64,000 bases of DNA from Pseudopyrenochaeta lycopersici (Eukaryota; Ascomycota; Dothideomycetes; Pleosporales; Pseudopyrenochaetaceae). The position numbers and the translations under genes were made by a program. This document shows, piece after piece, positions 11,160 through 21,347 of the stretch (position 1 is its first letter; each line of letters begins with the position of its first letter). The stretch is from assembly GCA_003313425.1 (NCBI GenBank), contig NHZP01000079.1, forward strand, positions 110,118 to 174,117. Direction: 5' to 3'. The notes below the pieces were generated by a model that ran no database searches, was not told the DNA's origin, and saw nothing but the letters and a program-made list of their open reading frames with translations.

Positions 11160-13767
11160 ATGAATACCATCGCCGATAATCTCTATGAAGTTGACAGTGC
11201 TCTATCATTAGAGCCTAGCCAGTCAAATGCCGTACGGCCGTCTGAGAGCGCCTCACAAGTGTCTACCGCGCCGTCTACAGCTACGCTATCATCCACCTCT
11301 TCCTTAGGCAAGCGTTCTCGCGAGTTTCGATCAGATATATGGATACACTTTCGAGAGGCTGTATGCAATGAGGTCAGGAAATATCAATCTGGGCTGTACT
11401 ACTACTGCAAGTACTGCTCAGGACGGTATACCAACAGCAAGTCTGCGTGGACTCACCTCCAATCTGCTTATGGAACTGCGAAGCTAGATGAGGATGGCTT
11501 GGCATCTAAGAAGGCAGCTACTGAGGGTGCGCTGGTGAGAGGATTTGCGGCTACTGAGGCAAAGATGGCTGCTTAGAGAGAGCGAGTCGCAAAGGCGGCT
11601 ATGGGTGACTGTATCAGCTGTGAGCGTTTCAATGAGGCGCTAATAAGATTGATTACAGTGCGCAATTTGCCTCTCAGCGCTGTTGAATGGCCAGAACTGG
11701 AGGACTTGCTCGGGCCACCAATCCAGCAGTAGAGGGCCAGCTGCTTCAATCGCGCGGTACACTTCCAAAGCTCATAACGAAGTCGTACGAGACTCATCGC
11801 CAGATCTTGAAGGCAAAGCTGCAGCGCTGTCAGTATTTAATACACTTTATGATTGACTGCTGGTCTTCGCCTAATCGCAAAAACCTAATGGCAATCTGCG
11901 CACAGTTTGTGGATGAAGGTAAGCTCAAGAAAGCGCTGCTAGCACTCCCTGAGCTATCATCACATACCGATAAAGAGATGGCTAATGCTCTAATTCGAAC
12001 TCTCAACTCATACGGAATCCTCAACATACTAGGCTATATTACAAGCGATAATGCTTTCAAACGACAAAATGATGTTCTTTATTGAAGAGAGTGTACCAAG
12101 GCATTATCCGGCAGTCCACTATCGAATGCGTTGCTTTGGCCATATCCTAAACCTAGCCGCCCAGGCCTTCCTTTTCGCAAAGGATAGAGAAGCAATCAAC
12201 GAGGCTATCCGACAGATAAAGAATGAAAACTTCAGCAATATTGATGAGCAGCTTACTGCTCATCTATGCTCAGCTGAAGCTGCTAGCTGGCGAGAGATAG
12301 ACGCTCTCGGAAAGCTTCATAATATTGAAGTTCACTTCCGCGCGTCAGATGCTCGCTATAATGAGTTCAACCAGCTTGCAAAAGGTCGTGTACTTCCTCA
12401 AGAGAACGCCACTAGGTGGAACAGCTGGTTTAAAGTTGTTAGTGTGGCTCGTAAGGAAGATATACGAGTAGCAATTACTACTTACTGTCAGAGATATGAA
12501 AGAGATCTACAGGCGGACATCCTTACTAGTGAGGACTGGCAGATTATTGACGATACTTTTTACTTCCTCAATACCTTCAACCGTGCGACGCTTCTCACGC
12601 AGGGAGACAACGCGACAATTGATAAAGTTATCCATACAATGGACGTGGTTACCAAGGTATTTAACAATGAGAAAGAGCGCGCAAAAGCACTGAATAAGTC
12701 ACGATACCTTTCAGCCCTCATTACCGAGGTTCACCTCGTCACGAAACACCCCACGCAACGCAACACTTTTTACACCTAAATTCTGTAAAATTGTCAGATT
12801 ACACAAGTGCTGTAAGGCTTGTTAGATATAAAAGATAAACTCAGAAGTACTACACAGAAAAGGGCGATTAATAGAAGGACCGATACCACGGCCTTCGGAA
12901 CCTCCGGAAGCAAAGCAGTCATAGAAAGGAGGGGAGAGAACACAGAACCAGTCAATCACGTTCATCATCAAAATTCATCAAAGATCAAGCCAAATAGTCC
13001 TTGAATCTGACAACTCTTCTGGACCTGAAAGGGACCTCCGCATGGTTAGAGCTATTAATATGGGCTGGTTCGTCCTCAACAAGTACTATAGTCGTGCTGA
13101 CGAGATTCCTGCCTATGGAGCTGCCATCCTTCTTGATCCGTCATCTCGCCGCGCATATCTTGACACATTCTGGAAGAAGGCTTGGGTTGATTCCGCAATC
13201 AAATCAGCTGGCATGATTTGGGAAGAGGAATTCAATACTCAACCTACTAAGGATGCTCATATAATTGGAGATACCGCTACTGTAGTAGAGCTTGAATCAG
13301 TAAAGCTAAGTAGCTTTGCGAAGTACAAGGCAAAGCAAAGGCCTGAGTACGCTTCACCTGGAGCTGTGGATGATTTCTATCGTTTCATTAACATGGAACC
13401 TATCGATCTCGATGGCATGAAGCTTACTCCACTAGAATGGTGGTGTCAACCTACGCAAAGGCGGTCCTACCCTTGTCTTTCTCGAATGGCTATCACGATC
13501 CTCTCAATCCCTGCAGAGTCCGCAGAACCCGAAAGGGTATTCTCGGGAGCTCGGAGAACATGTTCATGGAGTCGACTCCGGCTGACACCTCGGAATATTG
13601 AGATTATTGAGTGTATGGGTAAATGGCTGAAAGAGGGTCACATCCACCCAGTTAGAGCGAGTGGAATAGGATTCCCCATCACGCCAGATCCCTATCTTGA
13701 TCAAGACGCTGTAAAGGAGCTTGATCAACAGTTGGTTGAGTGTATGGAGGCTGATTTAGGTTGGTAG
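11160..13767 (+). pseudogene. Second hAT transposase, frameshifted and split by a solo LTR
   Basis: Starts MNTIADNLYEVDS, followed by a BED-like zinc finger (YYYCKYCSGRYTNSKSAWTHL). Then a TAG at 11574, a frameshift near 11710, and core motifs (FMIDCWSSPNRKNLMAICAQF, MRCFGHILNLAAQAFLFA, ENATRWNSWFKV). A 221-bp LTR is inserted at 12792-13012. After it comes the C-terminal dimerisation domain (MAITILSIPAESAEPERVFS) ending at 13765-13767. The first bases after pogo-1, CAGTGCCCTCC near 11099, could be the element's 5' terminus, but I found no matching 3' end. Damage here is mainly by frameshift, unlike the stop-riddled pogo copies. Confidence 0.88.
12792..13012 (+). repeat. Solo LTR A (TGTCAGATTAC...TTGAATCTGACA)
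   Basis: 221 bp bounded by TGTCAGA and TCTGACA, the inverted ends of a small LTR. The same sequence, in inverted orientation and split, occurs at 40733-40886 and about 43980-44043; shorter relatives are at 44251-44426 and 44654-44816. I see no target duplication at this copy. It interrupts the second hAT transposase. Confidence 0.8.
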
Positions 13768-14096
13768 ATACGTTATAAAACGCAGTGTTTCCAACAGTCA
13801 AATCTATCAGCTCTTGGGAAATTGGCGCTAACCCAGCGAAGTAGAGTTTAAGCCTATAAAGGTAGCCGCTAAGCCTAAACAGGTAATATAAAGTTAGTCT
13901 ACACCCTCAGAGCCCCACTTAACTGATTGTTAGAAAGTCAGATAAAATGTAACTGGTCTAATCGGTTTAACTGGTTAAACCGGTCGGTCGTTTTGGTCTC
14001 TGAATTGATCCGGTCGGTCGTTTCGGTCGGTGAATTTAAGCGGTTAACCGGTTTGCCCATGTATGGAATGAAGGCGATATTGTCGCCGGCTTCTTC
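13768..14096. repeat. Non-coding stretch with tandem 30-bp repeat and inverted ends
   Basis: No gene seen. Two imperfect 30-bp units, each starting CGGTCGGTCGTTT, lie at 13981-14010 and 14011-14040. They are flanked by GGTTTAACTGGTTAAACC-like and GCGGTTAACCGGTTTG inverted sequence. The right edge, GGTTTGCCCATGTATG (14050-14065), matches the core of the large palindrome at 58.28 and 58.46 kb, so this is probably a terminal fragment of the same MITE-like family. Confidence 0.6.
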
Positions 14097-14582
14097 TTGC
14101 AAATTGTGCATCAAAACAGACGAGGCAGGCCACCTGCGCTGCCCCCTCCACTCCATCTCCATATCACTTGGGCACTGAAAGCTCATACATTTGCCTCGGT
14201 TAATAGACGGGATGTAGCGCCTACGGCTCAAGAAGCCTTACACTCTCCATTTCTGAGAGAGATACTGAGCGTCAGCAAGCTTCGGGATCACAAATTGAGG
14301 CTTCCCTCTTGGCGGACACACACCACGGAGCTAACTAGGTGGATGCAAGAAACGACACTATTGCTGCCTGTAATAGAACGTTCCTGCCCTCCGCCCACAT
14401 TTTTTACACCGTACGTCACAAGAAGGTACAGCGTGTCTATGCATTTAGAGGTCAACAGCGAACACCAAGGGAAAGCAAGTTTCAACCTTAGTGTTCCGAT
14501 TCAGATTTTCTACATTGAGCCTTGCGCTATTGAAGGAGGGTCAGAGCAGGAGGAATATGATGTTCCCGTGTACGTGGCATGA
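14097..14582 (+). CDS. Uncertain coding fragment, possibly arrestin-like
   Basis: 161 codons from the ATG at 14097. The last third (FFTPYVTRRYSVSMHLEVN...LSVPIQIFY) has the alternating pattern of an arrestin-fold beta strand pair seen near the end of fungal arrestin-like N domains, with PPPTFFTPY before it. No complete arrestin fold is present and the N-terminal half is low in recognisable features. It could be the last exon of a broken host gene, or a chance frame between transposons. I would not assign a function on this alone. Confidence 0.3.
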   Translation: MQIVHQNRRGRPPALPPPLHLHITWALKAHTFASVNRRDVAPTAQEALHSPFLREILSVSKLRDHKLRLPSWRTHTTELTRWMQETTLLLPVIERSCPPPTFFTPYVTRRYSVSMHLEVNSEHQGKASFNLSVPIQIFYIEPCAIEGGSEQEEYDVPVYVA

Positions 14583-15028
14583 TCGTTGTATCAACTCGCT
14601 ATCTTGCGACAGACAACGTATTTGCGGGTCAATCCTTTCCAAAGACCATGGAAACTAGTTACTTCAATGCTTGCCAGTATTTAAGCATCCGGCTCGTCTG
14701 CCCATGTGTGGAACATCCACCATGGCGGCGACGATTGGAGCTCGACACCCCTACGAATCGCTTTGAGTGAGTCCATTGAATGTACATGCCGCTGAACTTT
14801 GACGACTTCCAGTCATGTTTATACTCGAACTTTCAACGCGAAACTGTGAGGGAACGATCAGGTGACTGTCATACTTTATGAATAGTCCCACTTTATGAAT
14901 ATTGTGAAAATAGCTTAAGTAAGAGCTTTCCTTACGAATCTCTTTCTCTCCTTGTAAGCAATCACTTTATCCAAGTCGCACTCGACCTCGTTCGTGCTCT
15001 TGTACCGTCCCAGGCTTTGGGCAGCTTA
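14583..15028. other. Intergenic, no gene seen
   Basis: Mixed-composition sequence between the uncertain coding fragment and pogo-3. A TA at 15027-15028 is the left target duplication of pogo-3. I recognise nothing else. Confidence 0.4.
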
Positions 15029-16830
15029 ACGTGTTCCACCAGTCAGTGGGCAACACCAGTCAGTGGGCCACCTCATCAACACCAGCGCGCTTGCCCTCAC
15101 AAGAACTCAAATGACCACGCAACGACAGCCTCTAGTAGCTCAAAAGGAGGGCCGAGTCCTTCTTGCGTCTCAGGCAATTAATTTGCAACAAATTAAAAGT
15201 GTACGCAGGGCTGCGCACCTGTTTAGTGTCCCTCGAACAACGCTGCAACGGCGCCTTAAAGGCTATCAGCCTCAACCTACCACCAACGCACGGAAACGTA
15301 AGCTAACGCCTACTGAGGAACAGAGCCTTGTTCAACGGATACTAGAGCTTGATCGACAAGGCTTTCCGCCTCATATTATTGACGTACGTCAGATAGGAGA
15401 CGCTCTTCTTGCTGCACGAGGCCAGCAGCCTCCTCCACCTCCTCTTAGCAAAATCTAGGTCTCTCGTTTTGTTAGGGCTCAGTCAGAGCTTTAAACAAAG
15501 TGGAACCGTAAATTCCACTTACAGCGCGCAAAATGTGAGGATCCTATAAAGATAAACAGCTAGTATAGCCTTGTGAGGGACACGATTCAGACGTACAGGA
15601 TATTAGACGAGGACACGTATAACTTTAATAAGACTGGGTTTATGATGGGTATCGCCTTAACGTTAAAGGTTGTTACTAGCTCTAATACTATCGGACAAGC
15701 AACTATTGTACAGCCTGGCAACCGTAACTAGACGACGACAATTAAGTGTGTGAGCGCTGTAGGCTTTGTACTGCCTCCCTTTATTATCCTTAAGGGCAAG
15801 GTCTACCAGGCGTCGTGGTATAGTCCTGAGCTTAAGCTGCCTAGCGACTGGAGTATTAGTGTGAGCGACAACGGATAGATAACTAACGACCTTAGCCTTG
15901 CCTAGTTGAAGCATTTTGACGTCCTTGCGGCCTTACGTACGATTAGAGGCTATCGCCTTCGTATACTAGATAGCTACAGCAGCCACGCGACGCCTGCGTT
16001 TAATACTTACTGCGCAGAGAGGAATATTATCACCCTCTGCATGCCTCCTCATACGTCTTATAAGCTACAGCCTCTTAATGTTAGTTGCTTCTCGCCTCTT
16101 AAGACAGCGTACGGACAAGCGATAGACAGGCTTACGCGCTAACGGGTGCAGTTTATTAATAAGGACGAATTTCTCTATATATATCTACGTATACGTACAA
16201 CTGTTTTCTCAGCCTTAAATATCCTTAGAGGCTTTCGGGCGACAGGCTTAGTCCCGTTTTATCCTGAACGTGTCCTATTAACGTTAATAGTTGTCCGTAC
16301 ACCGTCTCCTCTACAGACAGCAGCCACGGCTGAGGCTGTTTGGATAACAGAAACGCCTCACACTACTAATTAACTTAATTAACAGGCCCGCCTCATACGT
16401 GAGCTCCTTCAACGTTAATCACAGAGCCCCTTAAGCTGGGCTCTCGCTCAGCTCGTTAAAGGCTGTCAGCTAGCTATGAACTTAGCTATAATTTTAGCAG
16501 AGGAAAACAGCAAACTTTGTGCCTTAAACACGCGTTTACGACGTAGGAAGGACAAACAGCGACAATATATTGCAGCTGGAGGTGCCTTACAGGTCGAACT
16601 TGAGGGTGGAGGAGGAGGCTTCTCGGCCTCGGCAACGAGCACCACCAACCTGCACTAAATGCGGAACTCAAGGTCACAATCGGACTTCGTGTAGACAAAG
16701 ATAGAGAGCAATACTACTATATTTACTAGTAAACTTACGGCGTGGTTGTCGCATTTTCGTGCGTTGAGATCCGCCTGTTTTGATGAGGTGGCCCACTGAC
16801 TGGTGTTGCCCACTGACTGGTGGAACACGT
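15029..16830 (+). mobile_element. Pogo-3: 1802-bp pogo/Fot1-like transposon
   Basis: TIRs of about 51 bp (15029-15079 and 16780-16830) begin ACGTGTTCCACC, with TA at 15027-15028 and 16831-16832. Units CACCAGTCAGTGGGCAA and CACCAGTCAGTGGGCCA at 15037-15053 and 15054-15070 show the 17-bp period. Only the first ten or so terminal bases resemble pogo-1. Confidence 0.93.
15111..16704 (+). pseudogene. Pogo-3 transposase, heavily mutated
   Basis: Begins MTTQRQPLVAQKEGRVLLAS, with an HTH (AAHLFSVPRTTLQRRLKG) and part of the CENP-B-like domain, then many stops, mainly TAG at expected Trp or Gln positions. Readable remains include LDEDTYNFNKTGFMMG (catalytic Asp now Asn), PGNRN-stop, LRILDSYSSHATPAF (second acid), TSYKLQPLNVSCF (third position Asn) and a terminal CCHC knuckle (CTKCGTQGHNRTSC). 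The decay pattern is RIP-like and clearly heavier than in pogo-2 or pogo-6. Confidence 0.88.
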
Positions 16831-16839
16831 TATAAGATG

Positions 16840-17422
16840 GTGAAGTTTTAGGTTAGGATGCTGAAGTTGCGCTAAGCGAGTTTGGCGGAAGAAACTTTTG
16901 ACGTAGTACTGTACTAGCGGCTCGACTGGTAGACCTTGAGAGGGCCAACAAGGCTGCATCTGTGCGTAAACAATGCAAAAGGAAGCGAGTTCAGAAAGGA
17001 GGGACCCTACCAAAGGCAGAGCAGATGATTTGCTTGACCAGCAGGACGTTGGGGCCCAGATTGAAGGGGAAAGGCGCGAAAGTAGGGCCCGAACGGATGC
17101 TGGCGGAGGGCGTAAAAGGCACTGTAAAAGCTGCAGAGAGGTAGGACATAACTCGCGTACATGTAAGACAGGTACTATAGATAGTAGAGAATAATTTTAT
17201 ATCCTGCAAGTTATAGTAGCGTGTTGTAGTGTTAAGTTATTCGCATGTAAAGGTATATAACCTTGGTGGCCGGTTCAGTTTCCTGGCCGGTTCAGTTTCC
17301 TGGCCGGTTCGGTTGCCATTTACGTTACTGCAAGATGCAGTAGCTTATTGTAGTGGTGAGCTATTTGCTTGCAAAGGCGCGTGGCTTGGTGAGGGTGGCC
17401 CGTTCGGTTGCAGTTCACGTTA
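16840..17422 (+). mobile_element. Two successive 3' ends of pogo-like elements
   Basis: 16935-17194 encodes only the tail of a pogo transposase: basic linker, then a CCHC knuckle (CKSCREVGHNSRTC). It is followed by a terminus with three 17-bp units (17268-17284, 17285-17301, 17302-17318; GGCCGGTTCAGTTTCCT type) and ends at ACGT plus TA (17326-17327). Immediately after, a diverged copy of the same terminal region recurs and ends at 17420 with a single unit (17397-17413). No 5' ends are present. Confidence 0.75.
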
Positions 17423-18018
17423 CGCATATGTGTGGCGTCACCAATGGGAAACGCGACGAGAAAACAGATGGAATCGTAATAGCCTTGATGAAAACCCACT
17501 CACATTGACTCAATGAGAGATGGGAGTACCAATCATTGAATGTGTGGCGCCAGACTCTGGGGTGTGGCTAATCGAGCTCGCTTGAGTATTCCGCTTGGCC
17601 TTACAGAATAACGTTCACGGGCGGGAAGAGTCTTGTTGACGTGTAGACGGGTAGAAGTCTGGATATTCCACTGGCGTATGGCGTCAGCAAACTTCCTGTC
17701 GTTCCCCGCAAAATGCGCGCTAAGACTGAACCCTAGTCAAACGCAAGTCATTGCAAGCTTCGGTGGCGGACCAGTAGGGGCATCTCGGCTGTGCATTAAG
17801 CATCCCGCAAATCAGACCCGGCGCAATGGGTCCAGTGCTCCGGCCGCTAGGTCACCTTTCCCCGCAAATTTGAGAGCTCATCTCTGGCAGTAGATGAACT
17901 CACCAATTGGAGATCCGTGTGCGCCACTGACCTCGGACGCGTTCGGTTTTCCCCACAAAATGTGGCTGGACCATTCTTGTCACTTTCACATGCAATACGA
18001 GCAACCGAAATGGAGAGC
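17423..18018. other. Non-coding, no gene seen
   Basis: Contains several dispersed copies of a CCCCGCAAA-type motif (near 17705, 17803, 17860 and, as CCCCACAAA, 17952), so it may be the relic of a repeat family. I could not delimit an element. Confidence 0.4.
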
Positions 18019-18020
18019 TA

Positions 18021-18387
18021 AGCACACCCACCTACTTCCCGCCCACCCTTAGTTTCCGCCCACTTTCTCACCAAAATAATCCCTGTACATGGCCGTGCAT
18101 CTCTATATCTTCCTAATATAAATAGCTACTTTTTAATTCCTAGAACTCTTATATAGTATATAAATATAAAATTAAATAAAAAACTAAACTAATATTCTAT
18201 TAAGGCCTACTTTATTAGTTTTTTATTACTTATAGAAATATAATAAGAAGTAGTATATTACTTAACTAAATTAAAACACTAGATCAATCTAATATACAGG
18301 TGTAGAGATGCACGGCCACGTACAGGGATTATTTTGGCGAGAAAGTGGGCGGAAACTAGGGGTGTACGGGAAGTAGGTGGGCGAGCT
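18021..18387. mobile_element. 367-bp MITE with long TIRs and TA target duplication
   Basis: Inverted repeats of about 85-90 bp (from 18021 inward and from 18387 inward) share the segments AGTTTCCGCCCACTTTCTC and AAAATAATCCCTGTAC. A very AT-rich core lies between. TA flanks at 18019-18020 and 18388-18389 suggest a Tc1/mariner-type non-autonomous element. No coding capacity. Confidence 0.88.
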
Positions 18388-18389
18388 TA

Positions 18390-18949
18390 TTACGCATAGG
18401 TTTTGCAGCTGAAACAGAGAGCTTCATCGGCGATCCTGGAGCCTCGCTTTCTGGACCAGGATCCCATTGGCTCACTCTGAATGCTGGCGTGAGTCAAAAT
18501 GCTTTTTGCTCCGCGGGAGAATTGTTGCTTTTATTCCGAAGCCTTCAGCGCTGTGACGAACGGCTTGGATGAGAACGCACAACCTCTGACGCACAGTAGC
18601 CGCAGCTAATCCCAAAGTGGCGTACGGCGATGCGTCCGATTCAGCTGAAAAAAATTGTGGCGTCTGGGGAATTCCGGGTGGCGTGTAAGCCACCAGTTTC
18701 TGCGGAAACCATGGGGTAGCCGGTCTAAACCTAACCAATACCACATCGGACCGCTGACGAAAAGTGCTACCACGTTGGCTCAGGTACATAACTTCCACTG
18801 TTCTCAGGTTCTGAATTCCTTTGTTCTAGCGCGTGTGCTTCTTCACACAACTCGTTATTGTTTGAAGCCATCGAAGCCCCTTCCGCACCAATCCTGGCAC
18901 TCAAATGTGTTCTCTAAGTCTTTTGGAACGAGACGAAGTCGAGGGTGTT
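18390..18949. promoter_or_regulatory. Upstream region of the membrane-protein gene
   Basis: 560 bp without a recognisable gene, upstream of the rhodopsin-domain gene on the plus strand. CCAAT-like sequence at about 18735. I see no defined operator; the promoter role is inferred from position only. Confidence 0.35.
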
Positions 18950-20475
18950 ATGCCACCTCCTCCTGGTATTAAGCCTAACTTTATCAATCCACCGTCCAAA
19001 TCGCATATTCTTATCATTGTTTATATCGCGTGTCAAATATTCTCAACTCTGTTCACGGTATTGCGATTTTACACAGCTCTCTTTATCACACGCCACCTAT
19101 ATGTAGACGATTGTAAGTCGTCCTGCTGTTCCCACGAAGGACCTCTGCTGACATTCTATAGATCTATTACTTTTCGCATGGGTTAGACTCACAGCAATAT
19201 ATTTACAGGGATGTTTTGCTGAACAAGTACCCTGAACTCAGATTTCCGCCATCGTAGCCACAGTAATGGGCTGCATCGGTAGGTAGCTCATACATTAACG
19301 TGGACACGGGGAATTGACTAGATGTTTCCAGCTACGCAGTGTGGAGTAGGACGACACATATGGGATGTCCGATTTTCCGATTGGAATCTCACATGCATAA
19401 AAGTAAGAAAGTCCTTCCGCCTTTTTGATCATTGTGCGCTCAGAGAAAGGACTGACCGATTTCAATTTTTTTTAGGTTGGGGCGATTGGCGGGACCTTTT
19501 ATTGCATCTCAGTAATGTTCACTAAGGCCTCGATCCTCATGTTTTTCATTCGATTCGTACCCTGGGGAAAGCTCCGAGTCGCTATATACGTCATAATGGC
19601 AACTGTGGTGTTGTCTAGCCTGGTGGCATCGTTTGGATGGCTGTACTCCTGCCGGCCAATAGAGAAATACTGGGATCTTACAATCACCGGCGGCTCATGC
19701 ATTAACTGGGCATTAACACCGGTCTTTACTGGCGTTACAAACGCTGCTACTGATGTTGCAATTCTTATCCTGCCAGCTCTAATTTTACGTAATACCCGAC
19801 TCCCTAAGAAGCAAAAGATTGGCGTTATAATAATGTTAATGACGGGAGGATTGTATGTTGTATAACTAGATATATTACATTAAAGTAGAAAGAGCTAACA
19901 CGCGAATTAGTATTGTAGTCGCCGCTATTATTAGGTTACAGCAGTCAGTGAACTTGATCCACACAACGGATTTGACTTGGGAGATGTTTCCATTCCAAGT
20001 GTGGTCGTAAGTGCCAGTGGAATCGACTTCAGCTTCCAATAGTGGTCACCTTTTCTGACGCTAGGCTCTTAGGGGGATTGAATTGCATGTAGCCATCGTT
20101 TGCGCCTGTCTTCCAGCTGGAAAACCTTTTCTTCGGAAGCACATGCCTAGGGTTATAGGGAGTAGTCACGGCGCTACTTCCGCTGTGACAAAGCTACGCA
20201 CCATACATTCCACTCATACACAGCGCCTTCCTTCAAGGGATGCAGGTGAAAACCCCCAATGCATTATCTTGGAAGGCGATCTAAATAGTAAGCAGCGGAG
20301 ACATATTTAGATTGCATCTAGGCTCGCTAACAGTTCTGATATAGGGAGAAGCCCAACCTATGTATCCACCGCCACAGCCGAACTTGGGACAGAACAGCCC
20401 GTTAGCGCAGATTACGGTTCGGATAAAGGATTAATCATAATGGGTAATAGAGGAGCTGAGAATAGCGGTGCTTAA
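18950..20475 (+). pseudogene. Fungal rhodopsin-domain integral membrane protein, multi-exon, probably decayed
   Basis: A seven-helix membrane protein family common in filamentous ascomycetes; function mostly unknown. Start chosen at the in-frame ATG 18950 (MPPPPGIKPNFINPPSKS), typical of the family. Exon 1 ends 19112 (YVDD). A helix ISAIVATVMGC appears at about 19236-19275. GVGRHIWDV...WNLTCIK ends at 19402. 19476-19852 gives VGAIGGTFYCISVMFTKASI and SCRPIEKYWDLTITGGSCIN. 19911-20006 follows a 58-nt intron with GTATGT donor (IVVAAIIRLQQS). 20073 onward follows a 66-nt intron (GIELHVAIVCACLP). Two stops look like C-to-T damage: TGA just before TQISAIV, and TAG at 20308-20310, after which the frame stays open to 20475. 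The first could also be a mis-modelled exon, so the gene may be less broken than it looks. Confidence 0.75.
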
Positions 20476-20763
20476 CCTCTACGTATAACGTACTTGGTAA
20501 GCGAGCCGCAGACCTGCTTAGAATGATATCTATCGCGATAAGGATACTTATCCTGATACCCTGATAGTGTGCTAAAATGATATATATCAGGAGAAGCATT
20601 TTAGCTACTTAGATATCCCTGTTGCCTCTTATCACGATAAATATCCTGATAAAGGGCCACGTGACGTATGTTCTCCGTGGCACTCTCGCGTCTAGAACTC
20701 CGCAGGCTCAGGCTCAATATCGCAATAGTTCTATGGTGTTGAGAAGCCGAAATCCGTTAAGAA
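20476..20763. other. Non-coding, no gene seen
   Basis: Rich in short imperfect repeats of TATC(G/A)CGATAA and ATCCTGATA type between 20525 and 20655. Not assignable to a family. Confidence 0.4.
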
Positions 20764-21060
20764 CTACCCTATATCAATATCAGATAAATGCACATCTTCA
20801 GTAGTAATCTCTCCGTCAACAACCAGTCCTTTTCCTCCGCTAGAACGCGTAACAGTAAGCTCTTCGAGCAGCCAGTTCCCGATGCATTCAACTTTCTCCA
20901 GATTCACACAAGACATCGATTCACAATCCCATGTCAGAGTACGCCTTGAGCCGCTAAAAGTTAACTCAGAATCCTCAGAACCAGGTGGGATATTAAGGAT
21001 ATTAAGGGCCATACACAGGCTGGCGATCCATTCCAATTCCATCCACGCAACCTTTGAATA
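20764..21060 (-). pseudogene. C-terminal piece of the third hAT transposase
   Basis: The minus strand reads MELEWIASLCMALNILNIPP then ELTFSGSRRTLTWD and LEKVECIGNWL, the hAT dimerisation domain. Some conserved residues are altered (AECERVFS here reads EDSELTFS). It is the downstream continuation of the hAT piece at 26399-28377; the gypsy element and about 130 bp of TGGATGGA-type repeat separate the two. Confidence 0.8.
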
Positions 21061-21125
21061 AATGGATGGACATCCATTCTGGCCAATCTCGAGTGGAATG
21101 GATGGAATGGACGGCTAGCGTGGTC
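21036..21125. repeat. TGGATGGA-rich repeat interrupted by the gypsy insertion
   Basis: Short direct and inverted variants of TGGATGGA and CCATCC occur here and again at 26366-26400, on the far side of the gypsy element. The two parts were contiguous before the retrotransposon inserted, and together they interrupt the third hAT. A small MITE is likely but its ends are not clear. Confidence 0.5.
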
Positions 21126-21130
21126 GTATG

Positions 21131-21303
21131 TGTAACGGGCTAGGCCAGTGCTCGAGGCTGCGCCGTCGTGCACGGATATACGGCTCGTGCACGGAAAACT
21201 TTGTACCTCGCGTGGCACCCAATTCTCCTCTTTTCTTCCTATCTTGGTTGTAGATAGCATCTGGACTAGATAGCTGGAATCCAGTTACTAGAGACCGCTC
21301 ACA
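21131..21303 (+). repeat. 5' LTR of the gypsy element
   Basis: 173 bp, TGTAACGGGC...GACCGCTCACA, identical to the 3' LTR at 26190-26362. Confidence 0.95.
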
Positions 21304-21347
21304 TACAACCAAGATCTCGCAGCTGACGAGGACACTGAAAAAGCATT

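Noticed and set aside
17633..17893. 86-codon frame in the CCCCGCAAA-rich stretch
   Set aside because: No domain, no conserved pattern and irregular composition; probably chance.
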